Of a DNA stretch of 47,177 nucleotides, positions 15,642 through 23,268 are shown piece by piece. Source of the stretch: an uncultured Eubacteriales bacterium (GTDB lineage: Bacteria; Bacillota; Clostridia; Christensenellales; Aristaeellaceae); NCBI GenBank assembly GCA_902798105.1, contig CADBVG010000035.1:1-47177 (forward strand), given 5' to 3'. Made by a program: the position numbers and the translations under genes. Every line of letters begins with the position of its first letter. Position 1 is the stretch's first letter. The notes below the pieces were generated by a model, which was not told the DNA's origin, made no database searches, and worked only from the letters and a program-made list of their open reading frames with translations.

Positions 15642-16991
15642 ATGAAGACCACAAGCAATATCAAGCGCAACCGCAGGCACGCCCGGAAGAACAACGGCGT
15701 GATGCTGCTGATGTCCCTGGTGCTGGTGTCCGTGCTGGCGCTGGGCGGCCTGTTCACGCTGGGCAATGTCGCCAACCGGGCGGCGTCGGCCGAGGTCGGC
15801 GAGACCCAGCTGACCGTGCCCACGGTGGACGACAGCCCGGCCATCTACGTAGCCCAGAAGAACGCCAACTCGGTGGTGGGCATCATCACCAATACCGAGG
15901 GTTGGAGCCGCAGCAACGGCGTCCAGAACACGATGATCGCCCAGGGCAGCGGCGTCGTGATCGCCGAGGGCGGCTACGTGCTGACCAACTACCACGTCAT
16001 CGAAGAGGGCAGCGCCTTCCAGGTGCTGATGCCCAGCGGCGATAAGGTGGGCGCCACCCTGGTGGGCGCGGATTCCGCCATGGACCTGGCTGTCCTGAAG
16101 GTTGAGGAGCAGGCCGACAAGCTGGTGCCCGTCACCATCGGCGCCTCCGAGACCCTGCCCGTGGGCAGCACCGTCATCGCCATCGGCAACCCCGGCGGCG
16201 AGATCCTGGCTAACACCGTCACCCGCGGCATCATCTCCGCACTGGAGCGCAGCAGCGTGTCCAGCAACAACACCACCCGCAACGTCAACTACATCCAGCA
16301 CGACGCGCCCATCAGCAGCGGCAACTCCGGCGGCGGCCTGTTCGACTACCAGGGCAACCTGATCGGCATCAATACGCTGAAGTACGGCGGCAGCTTCTAC
16401 TCCTCCGGCAGCTATGAGGGCCTGGGCTTCGCCATCCCCGTGGAGACCGCCTATCCCATCGCCCAGCAGCTGATCGAGCACGGCAAGGTCATCCGTCCGC
16501 AGATTGGCGTGACCGTGAAGGATCAGGAGGGCCCGGACGAGCCCATGAACGACTACGCTCCCGCCAGCGTGTGCATCACCGGCGTCAACGAGAACGGTCC
16601 CGCCCAGGCGGCCGGCCTGAAGCAGTACGACTTCATTACCGCCGTCAACGGCGAGCGCGTCACCTCCACCCGGGAGCTGACTACCCTGCTGGATACCTTC
16701 AAGCCCGGCGATACCGTGACGCTGACCATCGTGCGCTACAACAACGCCGGCATGATGACCCCCAACAACGGCTATGACAGCTACTATTCCAACCCCTTCA
16801 GCTTTGGCTTCGGCTTCCCCTTCGGCGGCTATGGCTACGGCTACGGCAACAATGGCAATGGCAGCAATGGCAATGGCAGCAATGGCAACAACGGTAACGG
16901 CTATGATTACTACTATACCGATGGCACCGTGACCGTCGGCGGCGGCTATGACACCTTCGATGTGCAGGTCACCCTGGAGGAAAAGCAGTAA
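15642..16991 (+). CDS. HtrA/DegP-type trypsin-like serine protease with PDZ domain
   Basis: An envelope quality-control protease, 449 residues. A basic N-terminus and membrane helix (about 19-41) anchor it outside the cell. The catalytic triad is His118 (TNYHVIE), Asp148 (SAMDLAVLKV) and Ser229 (GNSGGG). A PDZ domain starts near residue 285 (QIGVTVKD) with GPAQAAGL near 325. A Gly/Asn/Tyr-rich low-complexity stretch (about 378-430) splits the last PDZ strand region, because FDVQVTLEEK follows it at the very end. That insert is unusual. The start ATG at 15642 follows GAGAGGAGAAGA. Confidence 0.93.
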   Translation: MKTTSNIKRNRRHARKNNGVMLLMSLVLVSVLALGGLFTLGNVANRAASAEVGETQLTVPTVDDSPAIYVAQKNANSVVGIITNTEGWSRSNGVQNTMIAQGSGVVIAEGGYVLTNYHVIEEGSAFQVLMPSGDKVGATLVGADSAMDLAVLKVEEQADKLVPVTIGASETLPVGSTVIAIGNPGGEILANTVTRGIISALERSSVSSNNTTRNVNYIQHDAPISSGNSGGGLFDYQGNLIGINTLKYGGSFYSSGSYEGLGFAIPVETAYPIAQQLIEHGKVIRPQIGVTVKDQEGPDEPMNDYAPASVCITGVNENGPAQAAGLKQYDFITAVNGERVTSTRELTTLLDTFKPGDTVTLTIVRYNNAGMMTPNNGYDSYYSNPFSFGFGFPFGGYGYGYGNNGNGSNGNGSNGNNGNGYDYYYTDGTVTVGGGYDTFDVQVTLEEKQ

Positions 16992-17032
16992 GCCCAATCC
17001 CCCCTTTCCCCGGGGTTGAAAAAAGCCCCATA

Positions 17033-17074
17033 GAGAAAAGCAGCCAAGCTGGAGACAGCGAGGCTGCTTTGTGG
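17033..17074 (+). terminator. Terminator after htrA
   Basis: An AAAGCAGCC/GGCTGCTTT stem with a 17-18-base loop that can itself fold, located about 45 bases after the htrA stop. Confidence 0.65.
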
Positions 17075-17077
17075 TAG

Positions 17078-17200
17078 AATGAAGGGGATGAAACAATAGA
17101 CTACCAAGAGCAATTATACACCAAAGCTGTTCAGTATGCCGGGGATGAGCCGACGCTGGAAGAGTTCATTTTGTGGATAGCGGGGCATGCTCAGCGGCAT
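17078..17200 (+). pseudogene. Possible gene remnant, no start codon
   Basis: One frame without a start reads as plausible protein (YQEQLYTKAVQYAG, then DEPTLEEFILWIAGHA) until about 17180. It then continues as Arg-rich noise in the frame overlapping the methyltransferase. It is preceded by a TAG at 17075-17077. I do not recognise it. It may be the end of a lost gene fused by deletion to the methyltransferase. Confidence 0.3.
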
Positions 17201-17765
17201 GAACTCCGGACACGCGAAGCTGGCGGACTGGGGATTCACGCACCTGCCCGCCATCACGCCGTCGAACGCGGTCGACCTCGGCTGCGGCGGCGGACGCAAC
17301 GCCGGTGAGCTGCTGAAAAAGTACCCGAAGGCGCATGTGACCGCCATCGATTATTCCGACCTGTCTGTACAAAAAGCGAGGGACTACAACCAGGATATGA
17401 TCGCCGCCGGACGCTGCACAGTGCAGCAGGGCGACGTATCCAATCTGAAGCTGCCTGCCGAAGCCTTCGATCTCGCCACGGCATTTGAAACCGTCTACTT
17501 CTGGCCGGGACTGGAGAAGTGCTTTGCGCAGGTGGCAAAGGTGCTCAAACCCGGCGGATATTTCATGATCTGCAACGAATCGGACGGCACGGACGCAACC
17601 AGCCTGAAATATGAGAAGATAATCGACGGCATGAAGAACCACACCGTTGAGGAAATAGAAGCGGCGCTGAGAGCCGCCGGATTCTCCGGGGTCAAGAGCG
17701 ACCATCATCCGTCAAAGCCGTGGATCACGGTTCTTGCGAGGAAAAATGCGCTTCAGGCATCTTAG
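17187..17765 (+). CDS. Class I SAM-dependent methyltransferase, probably N-terminally shortened
   Basis: A methyltransferase of 192 residues with the SAM motif VDLGCGGGRNAGELL (residues 29-43), an acidic IDYSD after strand 2, and LKPGGYFMICNE near 119. Relatives usually have a few tens of residues before the MNxGHAKLxDWG phrase that here starts at residue 5, and a stop (TAG 17178-17180) lies just upstream in frame. The substrate is unknown; small-molecule methylation is likely. Its TAG stop lies in the 4-base duplication (TTAG) of the adjacent mobile repeat. Removing the repeat would leave the same stop. The ribosome binding site is poor, so expression is uncertain. Confidence 0.75.
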   Translation: MLSGMNSGHAKLADWGFTHLPAITPSNAVDLGCGGGRNAGELLKKYPKAHVTAIDYSDLSVQKARDYNQDMIAAGRCTVQQGDVSNLKLPAEAFDLATAFETVYFWPGLEKCFAQVAKVLKPGGYFMICNESDGTDATSLKYEKIIDGMKNHTVEEIEAALRAAGFSGVKSDHHPSKPWITVLARKNALQAS

Positions 17766-17900
17766 GGAAATACCGCACAATACGGCGGCGCATCTGGCGG
17801 TGCCTTTTCCGACATCTGCTGCTTGCAGATTTCTCGATTTACCGCCAGTAAACCTTCGAATTCACTCGCCAGTTGACCACCTTAATTGCGCGGTATTTCC
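17766..17900. mobile_element. Short mobile repeat (135 bp) with TTAG duplications
   Basis: Ends GGAAATACCGCACAAT and ATTGCGCGGTATTTCC, flanked by TTAG at 17762-17765 and 17901-17904. It is non-coding and belongs to the same subfamily as the copies at 19603 and 21465 (ACGGCGGCGCATCTGG at one end). Confidence 0.88.
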
Positions 17901-18017
17901 TTAGAAACAAGCCCTGGGTTGAGATTGGTATTAAATAGGGATTGTATAAATGCCTGGGTTTATTGTGCGGTGGCGCAGTCACCGTCTCTCTCTTCCAAAT
18001 TCAGGAAGGAGGATGGG

Positions 18018-18092
18018 GATGCGCCTGGTTTATCCCGTCTGTTGCGGAGTCGATGTACACAAGACCTTTCTCGTCGCCACAATCATTCCTCC
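18018..18092 (+). pseudogene. IS110-family transposase remnant (N-terminus only)
   Basis: The frame starting at ATG 18018 reads MRLVYPVCCGVDVHKTFLVATI, the conserved start of IS110-type transposases with the first catalytic Asp in GVDVHK. Homology stops after about 24 residues, next to the convergent sirtuin stop at 18098. GGAGGATGGGG upstream is a good ribosome binding site, and 17905-18017 is probably the left non-coding end of the same IS. The other roughly 90 percent of the element is gone. Confidence 0.75.
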
Positions 18093-18097
18093 TGTGA

Positions 18098-18868
18098 CTA
18101 TTGCTGGGAATCCACTTCCGTCAGCACTTTTCCAATGCTTTCATGAAAGACAAGATCGGCTTCTCCGTCCATCAGCGTCTTGCTCTTGTTGATGATGACG
18201 ATGTGCCCGCCGCTGAATTGACGGGCCAATCCTGCGGCGGAGCCGACCTGCAGTGAAGTGCCGCCAACGATCAGAAGGTCGGCATTGCGGATCATCTTTT
18301 GCGCCTTATCATGCGCTTCTTTCGGCAGAAACTCGCCATAGAGGGTCACGTCCGGGCGCACCATGCCGCCGCACTTCGGACAGCGTGGCTTGCCGGTGCT
18401 TTCAAAGATGAAGTCCACGCCGTATGAAGCGTTGCAGACGGTACAGTGGTTTTTCCACGTCGTCCCGTGGATCTCCTGGACGTTGACGCTCCCGGCCTTC
18501 TGGTGCAGCCCGTCGATATTCTGTGTGATGACGCCAGTCAAACGGCCTTCCTTCTCCCATTGGGCGAGGATTTTGTGCGCCGCGTTGGGTTCTACAGATC
18601 TTGCGTCCAGATGGCTGCGATAGTAATCAAAGAATACATCCGGCTCATTTCGCAGACATTCGCAGCTCAGGAGATACTCCGGTTGATAGCGGGCAAAGCG
18701 CTTCTCGGTCTTATGGTATAGACCGTCCTTACTGCGGAAATCGGGGATGCCGCTCTCCGTGGACACGCCGGCGCCGCCGAGGAAAACGGCAGAGGAGGCG
18801 CTGTTGAGCATGACCCGAAAGGCGGAGAGCCTCTGCTCATCCGTCATGCGGTTGAAAGGGTGCTTCAT
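18098..18868 (-). CDS. Zinc-ribbon sirtuin, NAD-dependent protein deacylase
   Basis: A SIR2-family enzyme that removes acyl groups from lysines using NAD+. The 256 residues contain GAGVSTESGIPDFRS (about 33-47), the catalytic QNIDGLH (about 119-125), and HGT followed by a four-Cys zinc ribbon (CTVC and CPKC). GGTSLQVGSAAGL is the NAD-binding loop near 205. It is the last gene of a minus-strand train from 22330 downward. AGGAGGGG lies about 9 bases before the ATG. It runs convergent to the IS110 remnant, with only about 5 bases between. A second, very different sirtuin lies at 32856. Confidence 0.93.
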   Translation of the reverse strand: MKHPFNRMTDEQRLSAFRVMLNSASSAVFLGGAGVSTESGIPDFRSKDGLYHKTEKRFARYQPEYLLSCECLRNEPDVFFDYYRSHLDARSVEPNAAHKILAQWEKEGRLTGVITQNIDGLHQKAGSVNVQEIHGTTWKNHCTVCNASYGVDFIFESTGKPRCPKCGGMVRPDVTLYGEFLPKEAHDKAQKMIRNADLLIVGGTSLQVGSAAGLARQFSGGHIVIINKSKTLMDGEADLVFHESIGKVLTEVDSQQ

Positions 18869-18928
18869 TTCTCTTGCCCCTCCTGCGTCAGCAGAACTGT
18901 GCGGTATTCGCGGGAATCATGGATGGTA

Positions 18929-20124
18929 TCAGCCGTTATGGGTATCGTTTGCGACCTTCACCGGCGCGCCGCCCCGCGCGCAGCTTTCCTTTGCCGCCAG
19001 GCCGATCAATACCGGCTGGAGCCCGTCGTTGACGCCCACCAGGGTTTCCCGATCGTTCAGGCAGGCATCCACAAAACTCTGCTCCTCTGCGATGTAGGCG
19101 TCGTTGTACCTTTCCAGGAAGAACCACAGGGGCTTTTCGCGGGTTACGGCGTCCGCCGTATACAGCGTCGTGTTGTTGGCGGTCTCGTTGTCCGCCGTCA
19201 CGCATCCCTTCGAGCCAAACACCTCGATCCTCTGGTCATACCCATAGACCGCCTGGCGGCTGTTGTCGATGACGCCCAGTGCCCCGTTTTCAAACCTCAG
19301 CATGATGGTGCAGGTGTCCACGTCGCCCGCTTTTCCGATCTCCGGGTCGACCAGGCACGCCCCGAAGGCGCTGACCTCCACGACCTCGCTGCCGGTCAGA
19401 TAGCGCACCATGTCGAAATCGTGGATGGCCATGTCCAGGAACAGGCCGCCCGAGGACTTGACATAGGAGAGGGGCGGGGCCTCCGGGTCGCGGCTCGTAA
19501 CCTTCACGATGTGAACGTCGCCGACGCCGCCCGCCGTCACGACCTCATGGACGCGCTTGAAATTGCGGTCAAAGCGCCGGTTGAAGCCGACCTGGTATTT
19601 AAGGAAATACCGCACAATACGGCGGCGCATCTGGCGGTGCCTTTTCCGACATCTGCTGCTTGCAGATTTCTCGATTTACCGCCAGTAAACCTTCGAAACC
19701 TTCGAAATCTGCAATTGCATCTGTCGAAATATTCACTCGCCAGCTGACCACCTTAATTGCGCGGTATTTCCTTAACGCCAGACGCCTTGACGGCTTCTAT
19801 CACGGCTTTGATCTTATCCAGATCGTGATCGATGGGCTTCTCGCAGAAAATGTGCTTGCCCGCCCTGGCAGCTTCGATGGAAATGGGAGAGTGTGTGTCC
19901 GTGGACGAGCAGATGAAGACCGCGTCGACGGCGGGGTCGGACAGGATGTCGTGATAATCACTGTAAGCTGAGATGCCAAGGGAGGCGGCGACCTCCTTGG
20001 CTGCGGGCGCATAGACGTCGGAGATGGCGACCAGCTCCGCGCCAGGGACGCGGCTTTTCAGATTATTGGCATGGAGCCTGCCGATGCGGCCCGCGCCGAT
20101 GATTCCAATCCGGAGTGCTTTCAT
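18929..20124 (-). pseudogene. Gfo/Idh/MocA-family oxidoreductase split by a mobile repeat
   Basis: An NAD(P)-dependent sugar or inositol dehydrogenase of the inositol 2-dehydrogenase type. The N-terminal part (20124 down to about 19772) has the Rossmann motif GIIGAGRIGRLH and CEKPI. The C-terminal part (19598 to 18929) has GGLFLDMAIHDFDMVRYLTG. The two are separated by the short mobile repeat at 19603-19771. Removing the repeat and one TTAA (173 bases) leaves 1023 bases, exactly 341 codons, reading SGV-K-YQVGF across the join, so the gene was intact before insertion. As it stands the N-terminal frame ends after ...GVKEIPRN. AAAGGA precedes the ATG. Confidence 0.92.
19603..19771. mobile_element. 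Short mobile repeat (169 bp) inserted in the oxidoreductase gene
   Basis: Ends GGAAATACCGCACAAT and ATTGCGCGGTATTTCC, flanked by TTAA at 19599-19602 and 19772-19775. It is non-coding. It shares nearly all its sequence with the copy at 17766-17900 plus a roughly 35-base extra internal stretch. Because the host frame is restored by precise removal, the insertion defines the element ends and the 4-base duplication. Confidence 0.95.
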
Positions 20125-20211
20125 CTTGTTGTCCTTTCGCTTATGATAGCCATGTTCTCTTTATGAATCCATTTGCGCTGGATTTGAAGATGGCCTGGCA
20201 TTCGTTGCCAC

Positions 20212-20910
20212 TCAGGCCAAAGCCAGCGTGCGTCTCACATACTCCGCCACCGCTTCGCCCAGTCTCCGGTGGTTTTCCCCGTCCAGGTGGATGCCGTCCA
20301 GCTGGCTGCTCTCACAGTATTGCCCAGCGTCCATAAAGCCGATCCCGTAGCGCTGGGCCAGCTCTTCGTACCACTTCTTCAGCTCCTTGGATTTCTTCAA
20401 TCCCACCTCGTACTCAAACACATCCCCCAGCCATGAGGTCATCAGCCCCTCGTTCATGGGCGGCGGGGAAATGAGCAGAATGTCGTAATGGGTCGCTGAA
20501 CTGTACTGCCTGTGCGTCAGCACCGTCTGCAAAAAACGTTCCATCGACCAGGCGACGTCCTGGCTGGAATAGCTGAACTTTCGCTTGAGGTCGTTCGTCC
20601 CCAGCATGATGATGAGCATATCAAACGGGTTGTGGGTTTCAAGGCATGGCCGAATATATTTGATCCCGTTCTTCCCGCCCTCCGGGATGTCGTCGGTGGC
20701 GATATTCCGACCGCCCTGGCCCTCTTCTATGACCTCATAGCCGGGACCGAGGGTGGCTTGCAGGACCCGCGGCCAGCGGCCAGGAAGACGGTGGCCGCTT
20801 ATGGCCGGGTCTGATCCCCACGTCAGGGAATCGCCGAAGCAGAGAATGCGAGGCTTCATCTCATCGGGGATGAAGGAAGGGTGGGCATTGGAGTTCTCGG
20901 TAAAGATCAT
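20212..20910 (-). CDS. SGNH/GDSL-family hydrolase (arylesterase-like)
   Basis: A cytoplasmic SGNH esterase or acyl hydrolase of 232 residues. FGDSLTWG (about 23-30) carries the catalytic Ser in block I, a Gly follows in GGRN, Asn lies in MLGTNDLK (block III), and DGIHLDGENH near the C-terminus supplies Asp and His. Start at 20910 (MIFTENSN) because AAAGGACTGACC lies just upstream; an ATG 19 codons later (MKPRILCFGD) is a second option. It begins 5 bases after the end of the preceding broken SGNH gene, so they were co-transcribed. The substrate is not known. Confidence 0.88.
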   Translation of the reverse strand: MIFTENSNAHPSFIPDEMKPRILCFGDSLTWGSDPAISGHRLPGRWPRVLQATLGPGYEVIEEGQGGRNIATDDIPEGGKNGIKYIRPCLETHNPFDMLIIMLGTNDLKRKFSYSSQDVAWSMERFLQTVLTHRQYSSATHYDILLISPPPMNEGLMTSWLGDVFEYEVGLKKSKELKKWYEELAQRYGIGFMDAGQYCESSQLDGIHLDGENHRRLGEAVAEYVRRTLALA

Positions 20911-20915
20911 AGAGG

Positions 20916-21651
20916 TCAGTCCTTTCGTTTGTTCATGTCTGCTCGAATGGTCTCCCATATCATCTTCGCCGCGAAGTCGGAACCGGCTGGGGAAGCATGT
21001 GTGCCATCCTCGGCTTACATCTCCAAGCCAGGCCAGCTCTTTATATAGTCCCACCATCCTTCTCCAACCGGGGCAAGGAGGGCGTTGATATCTGCCGCTA
21101 CTTTCTCATGCACCTCGTTCATGTGGGGCTGGAGGTGCGGTTCATCCTTCTTCGCCCAGGTTTCGTAGATTACGGGCACCGCTTCCGTTTCGCGAATCCA
21201 GGCGCCCAGGCTGTGGGCGGCGGTGAAGAACCCTTCTTCCGGACCAAAGGGGTGTGCGTGCTCCTGCAACACCACATAATCATATCCCCCATGCAGGATG
21301 TTGAAACGCGCTTCCGGATCCTGGGCGTGCTGAGACAGGAACCAGCCCGGATGGGCGAGCATGGTCACGTGGCAGGTATAACCAATATTCTCAGCACGTC
21401 GCTTGACCAGCAGTGGCATATCGTTGTAATATGTGTGGCTGTTGTCGATAAAGAGAAGGTTTAAGGAAATACCGCGCAATTAAGGTGGTCAGCTGGCGAG
21501 TGATTTTTTCGTCAGGCGCTCTTGCAGATTTTGAAGGTTTACTGGCGGTAAATCAAAACAAAAAATCTGCAAGAGATGACTGGCGGAAAAGGCACCGCCA
21601 GATGTGCCGCCGTATTGTGCGGTAGTTCCTTAAGGATCGCTTTTTTGCCAT
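20916..21651 (-). pseudogene. Second SGNH-like hydrolase gene, broken by a mobile repeat and a stop codon
   Basis: The native start is ATG 21651 (MAKKRSL), overlapping the stop of the Smr gene (TGATG) with AAGGAG upstream. After seven codons the repeat at 21465-21629 intervenes. The frame resumes as NLLFIDNSHTYYNDMPLLV, a DUF4886/SGNH-like opening. It hits an in-frame TAA after ...SWPGLEM (about 21015) and is open again as AEDGTHASPAGSDFAA to a TGA at 20916. Without the repeat and one TTAA the gene is 567 bases (189 codons). The terminal D-x-x-H block lies beyond the TAA, so the product would lack its catalytic end. Two independent lesions suggest it is a true pseudogene. Confidence 0.88.
21465..21629. 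mobile_element. Short mobile repeat (165 bp) inserted in codon 7 of the SGNH-like gene
   Basis: Ends GGAAATACCGCGCAAT and ATTGTGCGGTAGTTCC, flanked by TTAA at 21461-21464 and 21630-21633. It lies in the opposite orientation to the copies at 17766 and 19603. One base change (TATTTCC to TAGTTCC) is seen in the right end. It is non-coding. Confidence 0.92.
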
Positions 21652-21899
21652 CAGTATAGCTCCTTCAGAATAAGAATGGTCACGCCGGGATTGTCGCCGG
21701 GCTGTATCCTCAGCACTTTCTCATGATACCTGTACTCATCCTGGATCATGCTCCGCAGACTTGTGCCCCTGTGAAACCCGTGGACGAGGCGCAGCTGGTA
21801 GGTGTAAGGTCCGGCATCGCGCAATGCGCGGTCGATCCTTCGCATCGCGTCATCCCGCATCATGCCGTGGAGGTCGATGGTCACAAAGGGGTCATTCAT
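21651..21899 (-). CDS. Small Smr-domain protein
   Basis: A stand-alone Smr (MutS2 C-terminal) domain of 82 residues, a fold linked to DNA or RNA endonuclease activity. DLHGM near residue 10 and LVHGFHRGTSLRSMIQ (about 39-54, in place of the classic HGxGxGxLR) are the signatures. The start at 21899 gives GGAGG a 7-base spacing; an ATG at 21905 overlapping the upstream stop (ATGA) is also possible. The TGA stop overlaps the ATG of the broken SGNH gene. A role in translation quality control is only suggested by the family. Confidence 0.83.
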   Translation of the reverse strand: MNDPFVTIDLHGMMRDDAMRRIDRALRDAGPYTYQLRLVHGFHRGTSLRSMIQDEYRYHEKVLRIQPGDNPGVTILILKELY

Positions 21900-21901
21900 A
21901 A

Positions 21902-22330
21902 TCATTCCTCCAGCAGCTTTTTCAGTGCCTTGTTGTATTTCTTCTGCCGTTCCACGTCCCTAAGCGTGACATATGGAATCCTGCTCAGGTTGCTGTTGTC
22001 GATCAGGTCGCTGATTTTGACCTGGCGGGCGATCGGATTGGCGGCCACACGGTCGATATAATCCGGCCAAGTCTCTCCATCCCTTCTGCTGATGGCATCC
22101 ACGGCCGCGGCAGTTTCCGGACCAAACCGTTCCCTGATATCGCCGATAGTCAGAGCGGTATCTTCAACCGTATCATGCAGCCAGCCAACCACCTGGGCCT
22201 CCGGGGCGTTCAGGCGAGAGGCGACTCTCTCCGGATGGGTGATGTAGGGAAGACCGGCTTTATCGGTCTGACCCTCGTGAGCTTTTGCCGCCAGAGCCTT
22301 GGCGGTTTCGACATCTGTACTGTAGGCCAA
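21902..22330 (-). CDS. HD-domain phosphohydrolase of the RelA/SpoT-hydrolase (MESH1-like) type
   Basis: A small HD-domain protein, 142 residues. AHEGQTDKAGLPYITHPERVA (about 17-37) supplies the first His, and GWLHDTVEDT (about 49-58) the HD pair plus acidic residues. KISDLIDN near 105 is the third metal-site region, as in (p)ppGpp hydrolases. There is no synthetase or TGS domain. The start is TTG at 22330 with ACGAGGA about 8 bases before it. It is the first gene of a coupled minus-strand train that overlaps the Smr gene. Its true substrate (ppGpp or NADPH in the family) cannot be read from sequence. Confidence 0.85.
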   Translation of the reverse strand: MAYSTDVETAKALAAKAHEGQTDKAGLPYITHPERVASRLNAPEAQVVGWLHDTVEDTALTIGDIRERFGPETAAAVDAISRRDGETWPDYIDRVAANPIARQVKISDLIDNSNLSRIPYVTLRDVERQKKYNKALKKLLEE

Positions 22331-22439
22331 CTGTTTATCCTCGTCGTGTAATTATGGATTCAGTTTACCACAGGCAGTATCGCATTGCAAGATAAGGTTT
22401 TACTGGCGTTTAAACGACTCTCAGGATTGAACAGCGAAA

Positions 22440-22515
22440 GCCGTGATGCAGGTTTTTCGTTCTGGCAAGGAAACCCCGCAGGCTTGCTGGCGGCAAGTCA
22501 AGGGGGCTTGACGGG
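22440..22515. repeat. Decayed internal piece of the short mobile repeat
   Basis: GCAGGCTTGCTGGCGGCAAG followed by TCAAGGGGGCTTGACGG matches the interior of the copy at 42393-42563 and a piece at 33998-34030. No end sequences remain. It supplies the TTGACG -35 box of the following TetR gene. Confidence 0.5.
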
Positions 22516-22553
22516 TGGCCTTCGGTTCGCTATAATGTGTGAACGTATGGTCA
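22508..22553 (+). promoter_or_regulatory. Promoter and possible operator of the TetR-MATE pair
   Basis: TTGACG (22508-22513), 17-base spacer, TATAAT (22531-22536). Directly after it lies GTGAACgtatGGTCAC (about 22539-22554), an imperfect palindrome placed where a TetR-type autorepressor could bind; binding is inference. Confidence 0.65.
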
Positions 22554-22574
22554 CTTGTTTTGACGGAGGTTTTT

Positions 22575-23174
22575 ATGGCGAAGGACACGAAGGAGAGAAT
22601 ACTGGCCACCGCGCTGGAAATGTTTTCGCGGAACGGTTACGTGGGTACGAATATCCGCGAGCTGACCGCTGCGCTGGGGTTGGTCAAGAGTTCGATGTAC
22701 AAGCATTTTGAGAGCAAGGAGGCCATCTGGAACGCGCTGCTGGACGAGATGATCGCCTATTATGGGGTGCGCTTTGGATCGGCGGAAAACCTGCCGCCCG
22801 TGCCGGATTCGCTGGAGGGGCTGGTCGAGATGACGATGAGGCTGGTAAACTTTACCGTCCACGACGAAAAGATCGTGATGACGCGGAAGGTGCTGGCCAT
22901 CGAGCAATTCCGGGACGAGCGGGCGAACATGCTGGCCAGCAAGCATTTCCTGACGGGGTTGACAGAGATGTTTACGCCCGTCTTTGCGGGGATGATGGAC
23001 AAGGGGCTGATCAAAAGGGACGACCCCGGGATGCTGGCCTTCGCCTATACCGCGCCGATTTCCGCACTGATTCACCAGTGCGACCGAGAACCGGAACATG
23101 CTGAGGAGGCCATCGCCAGGGCGGAGGCGTTCAGTCGGCATTTCATAAAGGTGTATGGGATGCAAAGCGCCTGA
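22575..23174 (+). CDS. TetR/AcrR-family transcriptional regulator
   Basis: A 199-residue repressor. The N-terminal helix-turn-helix spans about residues 6-50 (ERILATALEMF, GTNIRELTAALGLVKSSMYKHF), followed by an all-helical ligand domain. It starts at ATG 22575 with GGAGG 7 bases upstream. The MATE-ATPase fusion gene begins 95 bases downstream on the same strand and is the obvious target. Confidence 0.9.
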   Translation: MAKDTKERILATALEMFSRNGYVGTNIRELTAALGLVKSSMYKHFESKEAIWNALLDEMIAYYGVRFGSAENLPPVPDSLEGLVEMTMRLVNFTVHDEKIVMTRKVLAIEQFRDERANMLASKHFLTGLTEMFTPVFAGMMDKGLIKRDDPGMLAFAYTAPISALIHQCDREPEHAEEAIARAEAFSRHFIKVYGMQSA

Positions 23175-23268
23175 GGGACACCGGGCAGGATGCGATTCCG
23201 GGCGGCATTGCGGCAAGGTTGCCTGCCCGGCATACACGCCATGCGTTGTTTTTTTACCGGAGGTGCCG

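Noticed and set aside
17950-18192. 80-codon plus-strand frame as a new gene
   Set aside because: Only its middle (from 18018) is recognisable, as an IS110 transposase start; the rest is leader and the antisense of the sirtuin.
20212-21057. Longer SGNH hydrolase starting at 21057
   Set aside because: The first 49 codons overlap the true 3' end of the broken upstream gene in another frame; a good ribosome binding site marks 20910.
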